From Homalodisca vitripennis (lineage: Eukaryota; Arthropoda; Insecta; Hemiptera; Cicadellidae): a stretch of DNA of 64,000 nt. Location of the stretch: positions 169,874,501 to 169,938,500 of the forward strand of contig NC_060208.1 in NCBI RefSeq assembly GCF_021130785.1, read 5' to 3'. Made by a program: the position numbers and the translations under genes. Positions 12,237 through 22,890 of the stretch are shown here, one piece after another (positions within the stretch are counted from its first letter, which is position 1; the number at the start of each line of letters is the position of its first letter). The notes below the pieces were generated by a model, which worked only from the letters and a program-made list of their open reading frames with translations, was not told where the DNA came from and searched no databases.

Positions 12237-13048
12237 ATTGTCGATTTTATTGTTATTAATGTGATTTCTAGCAAAATGGCTCTGATTTTAAGGTAGTATA
12301 TGTTTAGATTAAAATTTAATTAGGTAAAAGATCTTAAGTGTCTTAAGATCTTAAGTGTGAATGTGCCAACGACAAGAGAAAGGTATCCGTTCGGTCTAGA
12401 ATTGAATACGTTGTTACTACTTTTTATTGTTCAAATTATCTGTCGTTAGTTGCAACTTTTAAACTATGATAACTACTTAATAAAATGAGATTTAATATGA
12501 TAATTATTATATTTACGATAAAAATATAATGTATCGCAAGTGTTTAAAAAAATAATTTTACCCTTCTAGATTCAACGTTCTTACATTATAATGAAACTAA
12601 ATTCACTTACGAAATATAGTTTTTGAAATATAATGCTTTAAAACAATTAAATTCCAAATACAAGGTTTTAAGTTGTTTATTGGAATGGAATAATATGGGT
12701 AGACATTGATATGACCGGCGTATATTATCATTCTACATAAGCATTCTAATGGACTAAAAAACTCATTCCTCCTAATTTATAGTTTAGTAATTAGTTTAGT
12801 AGAATTTATGTATGAATATATTCTTTATAAAAGCAAATAATTCCGGCATACTATAGGTGCCCACTTTTAAATACAAGGACATCAGTACTATCGTGATCTT
12901 GTTGCTAAAAGAAAATAACTGCTTTCATGGGTGAAGAAACAAAACGATGAATTATACCTTGGTCTGCAATTTCATTTTAAAGAGTAGGGGTATTAAACAG
13001 TAAAATTTATTATTCAGGTTTGTTGACTCGTGAAAATACTCTGAATGT
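12236..13048. other. Non-coding arm DNA up to the LINE insertion
   Basis: Matched by about 37,300-38,110 in the right arm. It includes a direct 'gatcttaagtgtcttaagatcttaagtgt' type doublet at 12,331-12,358. No gene seen. Confidence 0.6.
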
Positions 13049-13153
13049 TCAAAGTCAAAGTCAAAGTCAAAATATCTTTATTTACATTATGTACATGGGT
13101 ACAATAAACAGTGTCACTACAACTAAGTTACATAATTGGATGATTATAGTAGA
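13049..13153 (-). repeat. LINE 3' end with AATAAA and (TTTGAC)n tail
   Basis: On the minus strand 'gtaaataaagatattttgac' is followed by repeated 'tttgac' units ending at 13,049. A short microsatellite instead of poly(A) after AATAAA is common for LINE 3' ends in insects. The position next to the empty-site junction confirms that the element is complete at this end. Confidence 0.85.
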
Positions 13154-16050
13154 TCATGTTGTTGAATAAAATTCTTCAAATGAATAAAATGCTTTTCTAA
13201 CTAAATAATCTTTTAACATTGATTTAAATTTCTTAATATCTTCAACTCTTGTTATTGTTATTGACTTAAAAAAAATTATTCCTGCATAAGAAGTTTTTTT
13301 TTTTCTATAAAATTCTAAATTGTGTCGTGGTATTACTAATTCCTTCTTATTCCTAGTATTGTAAGTATGGGTTTCACAATGAATTTTAAATTTAGATTGA
13401 TAGGTCCTAACATGCATAACACATTCTAAAATATAAATGCTATGCACTGTTAAAATATTTAGTTCAGTGAAATTATTTTTCACTGACTCATCCTTCTTCA
13501 TTTTCAACATTATTCGTAGTGTTTTTTTTTTATTGCAAAATTAGAATTTTATTTAGGTTTTGGTTTGTGGTTCCTCCATACACTCCTATCCCATATGCAA
13601 TGTGGGATTGAATATGTGCATGGAAAATCATCTTTAGTACTGACAAACTGCATAAATAAGAAAGTCTTTTGATAGCATATAACCCAGAATATACGCTTAA
13701 TTATCTGTTCAATATTTAGATTCCAGCTAAGGTTTTTGTCTATTGTTAGAGAAATTTTGTGTGGGAAACTTGATCCAAACTGAAATCGTTTATCAATATG
13801 TTAGGATTTAAACGTTTTCTGTCTTGTTTTGTATTAAAAGAAATAAAATTAATTTGATCGGTATTTAAAACTAATTTGTTGTCAATGAAAAATTTGTGTA
13901 AATTTGAGAGTTGCAGATGTGCAGATATTTCCAATTCGACTTCTGTTTTTGCAGATATAATGAGATTCGAGTCATCTGCAAATAGGCACAGCTGGTTTTT
14001 TGAACTTTCAAGATTACTAAGGCAGTTTGGCATATCCTTTATATAACATATAAATAATATAGGACCTAAAATAGACCCCTGGATACTCCATTTTTTACTA
14101 ATTGGGTTTTGGATTGAAATTTTAGTAACTTGTTATTTTTATGTGAGTTATTTCAACGTATTGTTCTATTTTAGATATATATGACTCGAACCACTTTAAA
14201 TTCATATTATGGATGCCTAAATTTTGTAATTTGTTAAGTAACATTTTATGAGATATGCTATAAAAAGCCTTTGATAGGTCCATGAATATTCCTGTTACAT
14301 TATCATTTTTGCCGACTGACTCTATTACAGACTCAGTGAATTCTATCAATGCAGTTATAGTAATTTATTTTTTCTAAAACCGTGTTGTTCCTTGTCATAA
14401 AGATTATTTACTTCTAAATGTTTGAACAATCTATTGTACATGGTTATTTCAAAAATTTTTGAAATTGATTGTAAAATTGAAATCGGACGATAATTTTGAA
14501 TGTCTGTTACAATACCTTTTTTGTAGATAGGTACAACCTTAGACAATTTTAACTTACTAGGAAATATGCCAGTAATGAGAGAAGAATTTACCAAATGCAT
14601 TAATGGTTTAATTAAAGACGTTTTTGCAAATGTTATCAATCTCATAGGCAATCCGTCATACCCGCTACAAGATTTATTTTTGAGTAAGTCAATAATTTGA
14701 TTCAGTTCTTCTACACTCAAGGGCGGGCATTGAAATTTAGGAGACGTTATATTTATGTTCTTAGACTGTGGTTGTAATGAATTTGAAGGAAGGTCTTTTA
14801 ACAGTGCATCTGTCACATTTATAAAATAATCATTAAGGACTTTGCAATTAGAGATGGTTCAGTAATAGATGAATCTTTTGATTTAATTACAAGATTGCCT
14901 TCACATTTATATCCATTCTTTTTTGTTTCATTATTTATAATTTGCCATTTTGTCTTGCTAATATTTTCTGAATTTTTTATTTTAGTGTCAAAATAATTTT
15001 GTTTACATTTTATGAATTTTGAGTTGTATCGCCTAGTTTTATTCTTAACTTTATTTTCAATATTTTCTGATTTTTTCAACCTTGAAAACTTATTGAGGTG
15101 TATAATTTCATTTTTTTCATCTTTCAGTTCGTCCGTAATCCATGTCTGATTTTTATTTCCTTTTTTAATTTGCACAAGAGGAAAGCAGAGATCAAAATAG
15201 TACCTAAAGATACTATCAAAACAATCATACTTTTCATCTATCGGAGAAAAAAAGATTGGAAGCCAATCTTCTTTTTCCAATAGAGATTTGAATAATGTCT
15301 TCTTCCTACAAAGGTTAAATTTTGTTCAGATTTTATTTGAATTTGTAAAAGTTCGAGCATTTGCGCATCGTGATCAGACAAGGCTGTTATAATTCCAGAG
15401 ACTTTAATTTCATTTTTATTATTAAAATTTGTCAGAAAATTGTCTATACAAGATTCAGATGTTTGTGTCACTCTGGTTGGAAAGTCAACTAAAAAATTCA
15501 TTCCATGTCGATTTAGAATGTTCTTAAGATCTCTTGTCTCCTTAGATTCATCTAACAACTCCTGTAATGTTAATGTTAAAATGTTAAAATCTCCTGTAAT
15601 GGTTAGATATTTGTCCTTCCCTACAAGAAATTCTATAAGAAAGTTTAATCTCTCTAAAAATTCGTTATTTTTAAATTGGGGTGTTCTATATACTCCTGCC
15701 AATATAAAACTAAACTGTTCTGTTTTAATTTTAGCGACACAACATTCAAATAATTTATCTTGGTACAATTGTACAACGGGAGGGAGCACCAGCTGCCTCC
15801 CCTTCAAACCCCCCTTTGACAGAATCACTACACCCCCTCCAGAAGTTGTAGTACGGAAATATTGTGAAATTAAGTTATATATTGAATCTTTCAAGTTTAA
15901 TTGATGACATATTGTGTTCTGTTAGAACAAATATTTGACGATCTAATTCAGACAAAGTTATTTGTAATGATTCTTTACGGGAGTCTAAGTCTCTAATATT
16001 TTGATGAAAAATGTTTAAGCTTTTATGTTTTTTATTGAAGTTATTTATGT
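13154..16050 (-). pseudogene. LINE ORF2: APE endonuclease and reverse transcriptase, broken
   Basis: Endonuclease (about 16,040-15,270): 'NIFHQNIRDL', 'FVLTEHN', 'SGGGVVIL', 'LAGVYRTPQ', 'TGDFNI' and 'ALSDHDAQML', which cover the usual catalytic Glu, Asp/Asn and SDH motifs. A Lys/Asn-rich connector occupies 15,280-14,819. The reverse transcriptase has 'NYRPISIL' and 'QHGFRKN', then motif A 'GIFMDLSKAFYSI' (first Asp kept, the usual AFD changed to AFY), a damaged GVPQGS region near 14,080, and motif C 'LCLFADDSNLI'. After more frameshifts the C-terminal part shows 'HAHIQSHIAYGIGVYGG', 'THTYNTRNK' and 'FYSFEEF'. At least five frame breaks mean no active product. Confidence 0.9.
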
Positions 16051-16330
16051 GGGGTGTAGAACCAGATCCCGTGGGGAGTTTAAAGGCAGGGCATCCGGTG
16101 TTACATCATTATCTTGGTTTAAGGGGATTACATTTTCATCAGTTTTGGAACATGAGATATCTGAAGCTATACAAGAATTAGAAAATAAATTACTATGATT
16201 ATTAAAAACAGTTTTAGACATAGGCCTAGTTAATAAAGGTGGGAAGTCGTCCACTGAGTCCGTCATATGTAACTCGTCATGTTCTTGCGGCACTATATGT
16301 CCAGTATTGCTACCTGCTTCTCTGAGATCT
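16045..16330 (-). other. LINE spacer between macro and endonuclease domains
   Basis: The minus strand holds an open frame with 'DSVDDFPPLLTRPM' and a Ser/Asn/Asp-rich composition, in a different frame from both neighbours. It may be the end of ORF1 or the start of ORF2. No domain is recognised. A frameshift near 16,060 would join it to the endonuclease. Confidence 0.5.
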
Positions 16331-16469
16331 TTAGATGTTGTTGAGATATTGCTCGGATGTTGTTGTTGCAGCTTCTAGTATCTCCTGAGTAGAAGTGGCT
16401 TCCATTTGTTTTAATAAGATACTGGAAATTGAACTATAAACATTCTGTTTGAAGTCCACAAAAGAGAGT

Positions 16470-16900
16470 CCATTTCTTAAAGGCCGTTTTGAGTTTTCAT
16501 TATATATAATAATCTGGATAGAGGCTCCTGTCTGTTGCTGGAAATTAACAATATTGGTTGCGAAGTGTTCTGTTGGGATGTTGTCCCGGACACAACCCAT
16601 TGCTGAGCAGACTAGATACTTTAAATTTCTTTATTTGAACTCTTCAGTGAGGTGGTTGAAAGCCATGTCATAATCACAAGCTACAGGCTTTTTATAAAAA
16701 TCTGGTTTGGTAACCAATCCGAAAACATTCACTCCATCGATACTTTTTTGATGGGTTAAATAGTTTGTAAGGAGAGAGTGTGGTTTACCAAACTGTTGGC
16801 TGAAACATATTGCCACCCCAGAACTCATATGGCATTCATGGTTGAGGTCTCCAGAAATATAGTGAGCAAAAGCGATGTTCTTATTATTCCTATTTTTTAA
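16470..16900 (-). other. TARG1-like macro domain at the C-terminal end of LINE ORF1
   Basis: Directly after the esterase and a Thr/Ser/Lys linker come 'NIAFAHYISGDLNHECHMSS' and 'GVAICFSQQFGKPHSLL', the first ADP-ribose-binding half of an ALC1/TARG1-type macro domain. 'VFGLVTKPDFYKKP' follows, corresponding to the 'YLVTK..Y.KP' segment of that subfamily. After one in-frame TAA (16,628-16,630) the same frame continues with 'YLVCSAMGCVRDNIPTEHF' and 'GASIQIIIYNE', matching the 'P.IGCGLD' loop and last strand. Such domains bind or remove ADP-ribose. I have not proved that the catalytic residues are conserved. Confidence 0.82.
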
Positions 16901-17039
16901 GATTATTTTTGTCTTATTATATTCAATGATTTTTATTTTTGAATCCCCATTCACTACTACTTCTGTTCCATTTGTAATATTTTCTGATTCTGCTGTAGTG
17001 GTCTTTTGATGACTTTTTTCCTTGTTTAATTTGGAAGTT

Positions 17040-17560
17040 TGGTTCAAGGAATTAATTATCATATAAGATAGTTTCTTTTTGCCACGATAATTGAGGTGTA
17101 GGCCGTGTCGAGTGAAATTGTCTCGTTTGAGTTCTTCCGAGTCAATTATGCTTACATTAACCATTCTCACTGCAATTTCTTTTATGTAATTGTTTACTAT
17201 ATCTATTTCATTATGTGTTGGGTCAATTGTATTTACATCATAGCGGTACGGGATTGTTGTTATGTGTACGGTTATCTGTGTACTTAAACTTTGCAGGTTA
17301 CTTTCCAGATTAGTGTAAATTTCTTCTGTCGATTTTTTATAGTAATGTTATTAGTTCCCGCAATTATGACTGTTGGGCGGCAAAGAGCTCCTTCAGCTTG
17401 CTTGTACACTTGCTATGTTGTAGCCCCGGGCATAACCAGACAGCTTACTTTAATTTTTCCCTTGCTACAGGCACCAATTAACTCAGAAAAGGCCCCGTCC
17501 ATGGCTGTCTGAGTAAAATTAAACATCCATTGGGTTTCCACTATACTCACTCTCTTTCCC
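17040..17560 (-). other. SGNH (GDSL-type) esterase domain in LINE ORF1
   Basis: Block I reads 'YSDSHGRGL' (Ser codon 17,504-17,506; the usual GDSH has become SDSH). 'VSCLVMPGATT' follows in a shifted frame, then block III 'VIIAGTNNITIKN' (17,343-17,380). Further on are 'ITTIPYRYDV' and block V 'RDNFTRHGLHLNYRGKKKL' with catalytic Asp and His (17,105-17,122). SGNH esterase domains are a known part of ORF1 in CR1/L2-type LINEs. The sequence is broken by at least two frameshifts and an in-frame TAG. Confidence 0.87.
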
Positions 17561-18069
17561 TGTTGGCGTTGGCTTGGAGATGGATGTTTTTCTTGGTTTT
17601 ATCTGTTTTTCATAGTTTTTTTTTTATTTATTGCCAGATTAATTACTTTTTGTGTCATACTCTTTGGTATTTAAAAGCTTCGTTCTTGTTACTTAGAGGG
17701 ATAACAGTAAGATCTTAAAACCTTTGTTCAGTTTTTTTGAGTTTCCATTCTTTTTTTTTTCACCTCATTCCAGTTTTCTTCTTGAGTGTTTTTTTCCAGA
17801 TTACATGTACAATTTTGGGGAGTTTTATGCAGGTTGAGGTCTTCTGTGTGGCTTACAGGAGTAATAGCAGCAGCAACAGTATCAGAACTTACTGAAATTG
17901 GGGATTCAGGCCGATCATGGGTAAGGATGGGAGGGGGGGTACTTGGTACATCAGTTCAGCAGCTGTATCAGGTGTGAGTGCAGATAGGTTGTTATTGTGC
18001 AACAGGAAAGCTAGCTGAGCCCGCTTAGTTATTATGTCACTCGGTTTTATGTCTGGCCAGAAACCAGGG

Positions 18070-18600
18070 ACTGGGCTAATTTTTTATTTCATAGAATGTA
18101 CCCTGAGTGATACGTTGGACGAGTACGTCGCCAAATATCAACATATAAATACAGCAGTCCACTCCATTGCTTTGTTGTGGCACAACTACTTTATTTATAG
18201 GTGTGAGTTTTTTTAAGCCAAGGTGTTTGGATATACTTTTTACAACTTGCTTTGCATGTGGTAAGTTGTAGTCACCTATTGAATCAAAGTAAAAAATTCA
18301 CTGTGAAATTTTTCGTACAACAATAGACACCAGTGCGATCCTCCTTCTTGAACAATGTTAGGTGAGTTACTAACAGGGAAAGAAATAAATGATTTATTTT
18401 GAACTTGATAGGATTTCACAATGGAGTCATTGTCTTCTAGATATTTGATAGCATGCGTTACCACAGGACTCAACAGGAGTATTTCCTATTTAACTACTTT
18501 TGACGAAAGCATATTATAATACAATTCAATGGAATCGTCAGTAATGTATTTTGACTCCATTACAGACATACAGATTGACAGCCTATCTGTTGTGTTTGTT
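18070..18600 (-). other. C48 (Ulp1/SENP8-like) cysteine protease domain in LINE ORF1
   Basis: After 'YITDDSIELYYNML' (near 18,540), typical of the start of this fold, come 'LLLSPVVTHAIKYL', 'FISFPVSNSPN' and the His motif 'GGSHWCLLLYE' (His codon 18,333-18,335). 'YFDSIGDYN' carries the Asp (18,283-18,285). 'VVVPQQSNGVDCCIYML' carries the oxyanion Gln and the nucleophile Cys (18,154-18,156). Spacing is about 17 residues His-Asp and 43 Asp-Cys, as expected for SENP8-like members. There is a stop near 18,487, a 1-bp frameshift just before the Asp motif, and a stop/frameshift after the Cys block. The family cleaves SUMO, NEDD8 or related tags. The substrate here is unknown. Confidence 0.9.
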
Positions 18601-18663
18601 TCCATGTTTCTTGCAGATTGTAAAGGCTTGGTTTGGGCACCTACAATCTGACATTTAGTTATT

Positions 18664-19098
18664 TTATTTTTTTGGTGTAAATGAGTTATTAGTTGGAGTT
18701 TGCCTAGTTTTAGGTTGTTCAGATAACTGGTCTGGATTTTTCTTCAATATGGGTGAGACAAAACACTTATTTAATGAACTCCTATTAGTTTTATTTCTCT
18801 GTTTAATTTTCCAGTTGTCTTCAATTTCTGTACATGCTAAGGCATAAACTTCATTTTTAATTTTTTTATCTTGATATATTTTATGTTTTTGATCTGCATA
18901 ACTTGACAATTCACTTAGTCTACATGTTCCTATATCTTTAGAACCATAAAAAGTAACATTAAAAACAAAGGCATTTCCTTTTTTTTCAACATTATCAACC
19001 ACCGCTGGCCATGGAGCATGTCCTCTTAACTTTGCTATTACCAAATCACCTGGCTGAATTTTAAATTTTCCATTTGTAATTAAGATTATAATTGCCAA
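18664..19098 (-). other. PWWP domain at the N-terminus of LINE ORF1
   Basis: The frame shows 'QPGDLVIAKLRGHAPWPAVV', which matches the start of PWWP domains (GDLVWAK..GYP.WPA), with the signature Pro-Trp-Pro in place of Pro-Trp-Trp-Pro. The following 'FVFNVTFYGSKDIGTCRLSE' fits the next beta strands, where many family members have a 'FFG' type turn. A charged, Lys/Asn-rich tail follows to 18,664. PWWP domains bind DNA and methylated H3K36 on nucleosomes. A role in tethering the retrotransposon RNP to transcribed chromatin is inference. Confidence 0.85.
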
Positions 19099-19222
19099 AA
19101 TAGAAATATTTTTGTTTCAGTATTTATTATTTCTGGTATTAATATTTCTAAGCCTTTCTTAATGTTCAATAAGGTTTAATCGGTAAATCACCGATTACTG
19201 TTGGATATAAAACAATTGGAAA
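19099..19222 (-). other. LINE 5' leader
   Basis: About 120 bp lie between the first ORF1 frame and the junction with palindrome sequence. The empty-site comparison places the element's 5' end near 19,222 ('aattgttt' resumes the right-arm match at 19,223). An 'aatcggtaaatcaccgatta' inverted pair occurs at 19,179-19,198. Any internal promoter would lie here, but none is recognised. Confidence 0.6.
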
Positions 19223-19639
19223 CAATTGTTTTTAAACCGTATTAGGAAAAAGTATTGTAAATAAAAGTATAGTTTTAAAATGAATTTTTAATAAAAAAGT
19301 AATTACCGAGTTGTAATAGTGTTATAAAAACATATGAGTAATATTTAAAAAAATTTGATTGTTTTTACGTTTTATAACAGCTGATGGATGCATTAATATA
19401 ATTTGTAATTCCTCATAGTAAACTGAGCCTTAACGGATTTGATCTAGAGTTATGCTCAGGCATTCTGTTTACAAGGCTACATTATTAATTGGAATAAGCC
19501 CGTATGTTTTATATATAAAATTAATTGTGTGTTTATTTTTGTGTTCTAGTTTATTTTTAAAAGGAAGTTATTAGGTAGTAGTAGTAATTATCATCGAAGA
19601 CACGTTAAAACCATTTAAATTATAATTTGAAATATTCCA

Positions 19640-19640
<1 letters not shown>
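19223..19640. other. Non-coding arm DNA, no gene seen
   Basis: AT-rich, matched by about 36,880-37,270 in the right arm. No feature recognised. Confidence 0.6.
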
Positions 19641-20340
<700 letters not shown>

Positions 20341-22374
20341 TCAAATACGAGTTACAAGTTTAATAGCTTTTTTGTGCTCTGGACAGCTTTTTTTCTGTGA
20401 ACGAGATAGGTAGTTCTTTGATGGTATAATATATAATAGTAATATATAACAAAGTGTGTTTCCTCTGTTGTTCGAACCGTATTATTGTTGTTGAGTATGA
20501 ACTATCCTTACGATATTCGCTCATACATAATAAGAAATATCTAACTAAATGACAAAATAACGAAAGATGGAGGGAATCAATATTATTTGTGCTAATTGGT
20601 TGGTGATAACTGTACCCTATATCAGTAGGATCTCTCTAAGGTATAATTTGCTCTCTCTTCCCCAAAATCGGTTTACTTAATAGAAGATACAGAAAATTAA
20701 GACCAATCCATTGGAGATTCTTGACTTGATTGTTGTAACGAAGGCAGTGAAATACTATTTTTTAACTTAGTGCAGACCTATGAATCAACACCGTTATGTT
20801 TGGTTTCTTTATGTACTCTTAGATTTTACTACTCCATTACAATCTTTTGTGTAGTAGGAAATTTTAAATCGTACAGTCAGTGTACTGCTAATATTACATC
20901 ATTTAATACATATATTGGCAAGGCAGGTAACTAAGACTTAGGTTCTACGCCATTTGGAGACAAATAGATAAGATAAGAATAGGTACATTGATGTTTTCTG
21001 TAATCTGACGTTGTTAGATTCATTATACACTTTTCCATATTTTTGCTTTCATCTTTAGTAGTTATAAAATGTGATTTGAAATGTGTCCCATCCTTTTGGA
21101 CTCTATATAACAAAACCAATCAATATATGATATGCATGTTCCTAATTGAATAGATCAGTGTTCAGTGTCTAGTACAGAGAATGTGTGCTCTTGTGGTTCA
21201 CAAAAGCAAGTGGAACAAAATAGCGACATATTCCTCGTATGAATTCATCACCTAGTCACTAAGTTGATTGGTTTTATGAATTAACCTAAAAAATTGAAAT
21301 TCTCTGGCTTATACATTGTTGAAAATGGATATATTCGTATGGGATTACAAGAGGACAGTATAAATGGATATGTTTTAGATAAAAAGAAAACCTGCGGATA
21401 TTATTATTATACATTTTCATAACAAATAAGTAGGTATCCTGAGTTCCTAAATTTTATACAAATGCATGAAATTATCAGCTTGCATTAATATGTTACATGA
21501 GGGAACAAATCAGATGAAACAATCGAACGAGTAAGACACACACATAAAGTTAGAACACATGTCAAGAAGCTGGAAAGATAATATATTGTAGCCTAAACAC
21601 CAATCTGCGGCAGCTGTCGGGGACGACAAACAAATGGGAACATTAGTGTTCTTGACAGTTACACAACTCTTTATTAAACTCGCTGTGTATTTTTAGAGAT
21701 ATGCTTGTGTATAATACAAAAAGAACGATTAAGGAATTTTAAGTAAATATACTAAGGTTTGATTAGATGTGATAAAAAATCTCTGTGCATATATGAGACT
21801 TTCAATTAGCTATCAGTACTGATTTAGTTTTACAAAAGTATTTAATATGATCTGGAATAGAAACGAGCTTATTTAAAAATAACTATATAATTAAAATGAA
21901 TCTCTAAGTTTGTTGCTAAGCGCTAATTTCGAGAAAGGCTGGATCAATTTGACTAATTCGTTTTTAAATATATTCATTCGTTTATGTCCGAGGAAGGTTT
22001 TGATAAAGTGAAAAAGATAGGAAAAATAAAAAAAATTAAAGAATTTTGGTAAATAATGAAAATATTTATGACACGTAATCCAAAGATAACTGACACTAAA
22101 ACCTGTTGAAGCTTTCAGTTTACTGTAAGTTCACTAAAAATAGAATATAAAATGTTTTACACTTAAATGAAAAATGAATATGCAGCACTTGATCTGTTGT
22201 GCATACAATAAAAGTATACACACCAAGTCACTATAGAATGGTGTTGTGCGTGTTGGGATAAGTAGGCTAAGTGTGTTAATATGTCGGAGTTTTAAATATC
22301 TTTTTTATGTATCGATTACAAATTTATTTATTCTGATATTTCTGCTTGACATCATGTCTGGCTATAAGACCAAT
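20341..22374. other. Non-coding arm DNA, no gene seen
   Basis: Matched by about 34,290-36,310 in the right arm. AT-rich, with only short frames that the other arm does not keep. No RNA gene or repeat recognised. Confidence 0.6.
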
Positions 22375-22640
22375 GTAAAATATTCTTTATCGGTCAGCCA
22401 AATATCATGATATGACATCTTTGAACTCACTGTTCCTCATATATAAATGAAGCTTCATGCGAAATTCCAAGTCTATAGGTCAGTTAATTTTGGAGACATC
22501 ATGTAGACAAACAAGCAGAAATGAAATTCTTCCAGTCCCACAAGTGATGGGCTTTGCTAAGGCTCAGAAAATGAGAGGTATATCCTGGTCCATGTTCTTT
22601 GTAACACTTGGATATCTTGATTCGTTTTTTGTATCTGCCA
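22375..22640 (+). repeat. Dispersed repeat with CAGACAGA-type tail, copy C
   Basis: Order is 'gaagcttcatgcgaaattcc', 'aagtctataggtcagtt', 'agacatcatgtagacaaaca', then 'gatgggctttgctaaggctc'. This is the same family as the copies at 6,418 and 6,811, in the opposite orientation. It directly abuts the 5S-like element, so the two may be parts of one composite repeat. Right-arm partner at about 33,965-34,240. Confidence 0.75.
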
Positions 22641-22654
22641 CGTAACCCTTTGTT

Positions 22655-22890
22655 GGCGCACTATAGGCCAATGGCGCAGTGTAGCGGGTACGGAGGTTAT
22701 CGTGAAATAACCGGATCAAGCAACGTCGAGGGTCGATAATACTTGGATGGGTGACCGCTGAGCGATCCTGTTATTTCAAGCAGCTCCCCTGCCCTTTCAT
22801 TGAAGGTTGTTTGGAAGTCTCCTTTAAAACCGTTAATACCCAAGTGTTAGAGAGGGATTCTTAGCAGTAACTTCGCCTAGTAAATTAAGC
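22655..22890 (+). repeat. 5S-rRNA-like (SINE3-type) repeat, left-arm copy
   Basis: The core 'gatcaagcaacgtcgag' (22,714-22,730) and 'tacttggatgggtgaccgc' (22,740-22,758) match the internal control region of 5S rRNA genes (box A 'AGCAACGTC' and box C 'TGGATGGGTGACC'). The 5S 5' half and true 3' end are missing. Instead there is a unique 3' body with 'ttggaagtctcctttaaaaccgtt' and 'taacttcgcctagtaaa'. This fits a 5S-derived SINE, or another repeat that captured 5S sequence, transcribed by Pol III. It is not a functional 5S gene. Confidence 0.75.

Larger units (their letters stand above)
16331..19098 (-). pseudogene. LINE ORF1: PWWP - Ulp1-like protease - SGNH esterase - macro domain
   Basis: About 920 codons of first-ORF sequence broken by several frameshifts and stops, with four recognisable domains in one direction and little sequence between them. 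The open frame starts at 19,098 with TTG. A likelier original start is the ATG at 19,071-19,073, one base out of frame with the PWWP domain, which would imply a 1-bp deletion. A lysine-rich linker (around 17,740-17,790, 'NWNEVKKKKNGNSKK') lies between protease and esterase and is probably nucleic-acid binding. The SGNH domain is typical of CR1/L2-type ORF1. The other three domains are not, to my knowledge. The frame ends at TAA 16,331-16,333. Whether ORF1 and ORF2 were once one polyprotein cannot be decided here. Confidence 0.85.
13049..19222 (-). mobile_element. APE-type LINE with multidomain ORF1, near full length, degenerate
   Basis: The element is absent from the right arm, where 37,270-37,300 gives the unoccupied site ('ctctgaattgttt' in left-arm orientation). 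In the left arm this site is split into 'ctctgaatgt' at 13,041 and 'aattgttt' at 19,223. On the minus strand the order is a short 5' leader (about 150 bp), ORF1 with PWWP, C48 protease, SGNH esterase and macro domains, then ORF2 with APE endonuclease and reverse transcriptase. The 3' end has AATAAA and a (TTTGAC)n tail. The 3' tail and the EN/RT style fit the CR1/Jockey group broadly. Scattered frameshifts and stops show it is no longer active. It inserted after the arms formed, or was carried by only one of the two parent copies. Confidence 0.93.

Noticed and set aside
15098..17977. Plus-strand frames over the LINE
   Set aside because: Antisense shadows of the minus-strand ORF1 and ORF2, with no domain.
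22655..22890. Functional 5S rRNA gene
   Set aside because: Only the internal-promoter half matches 5S, with several changes, and the ends are unrelated.
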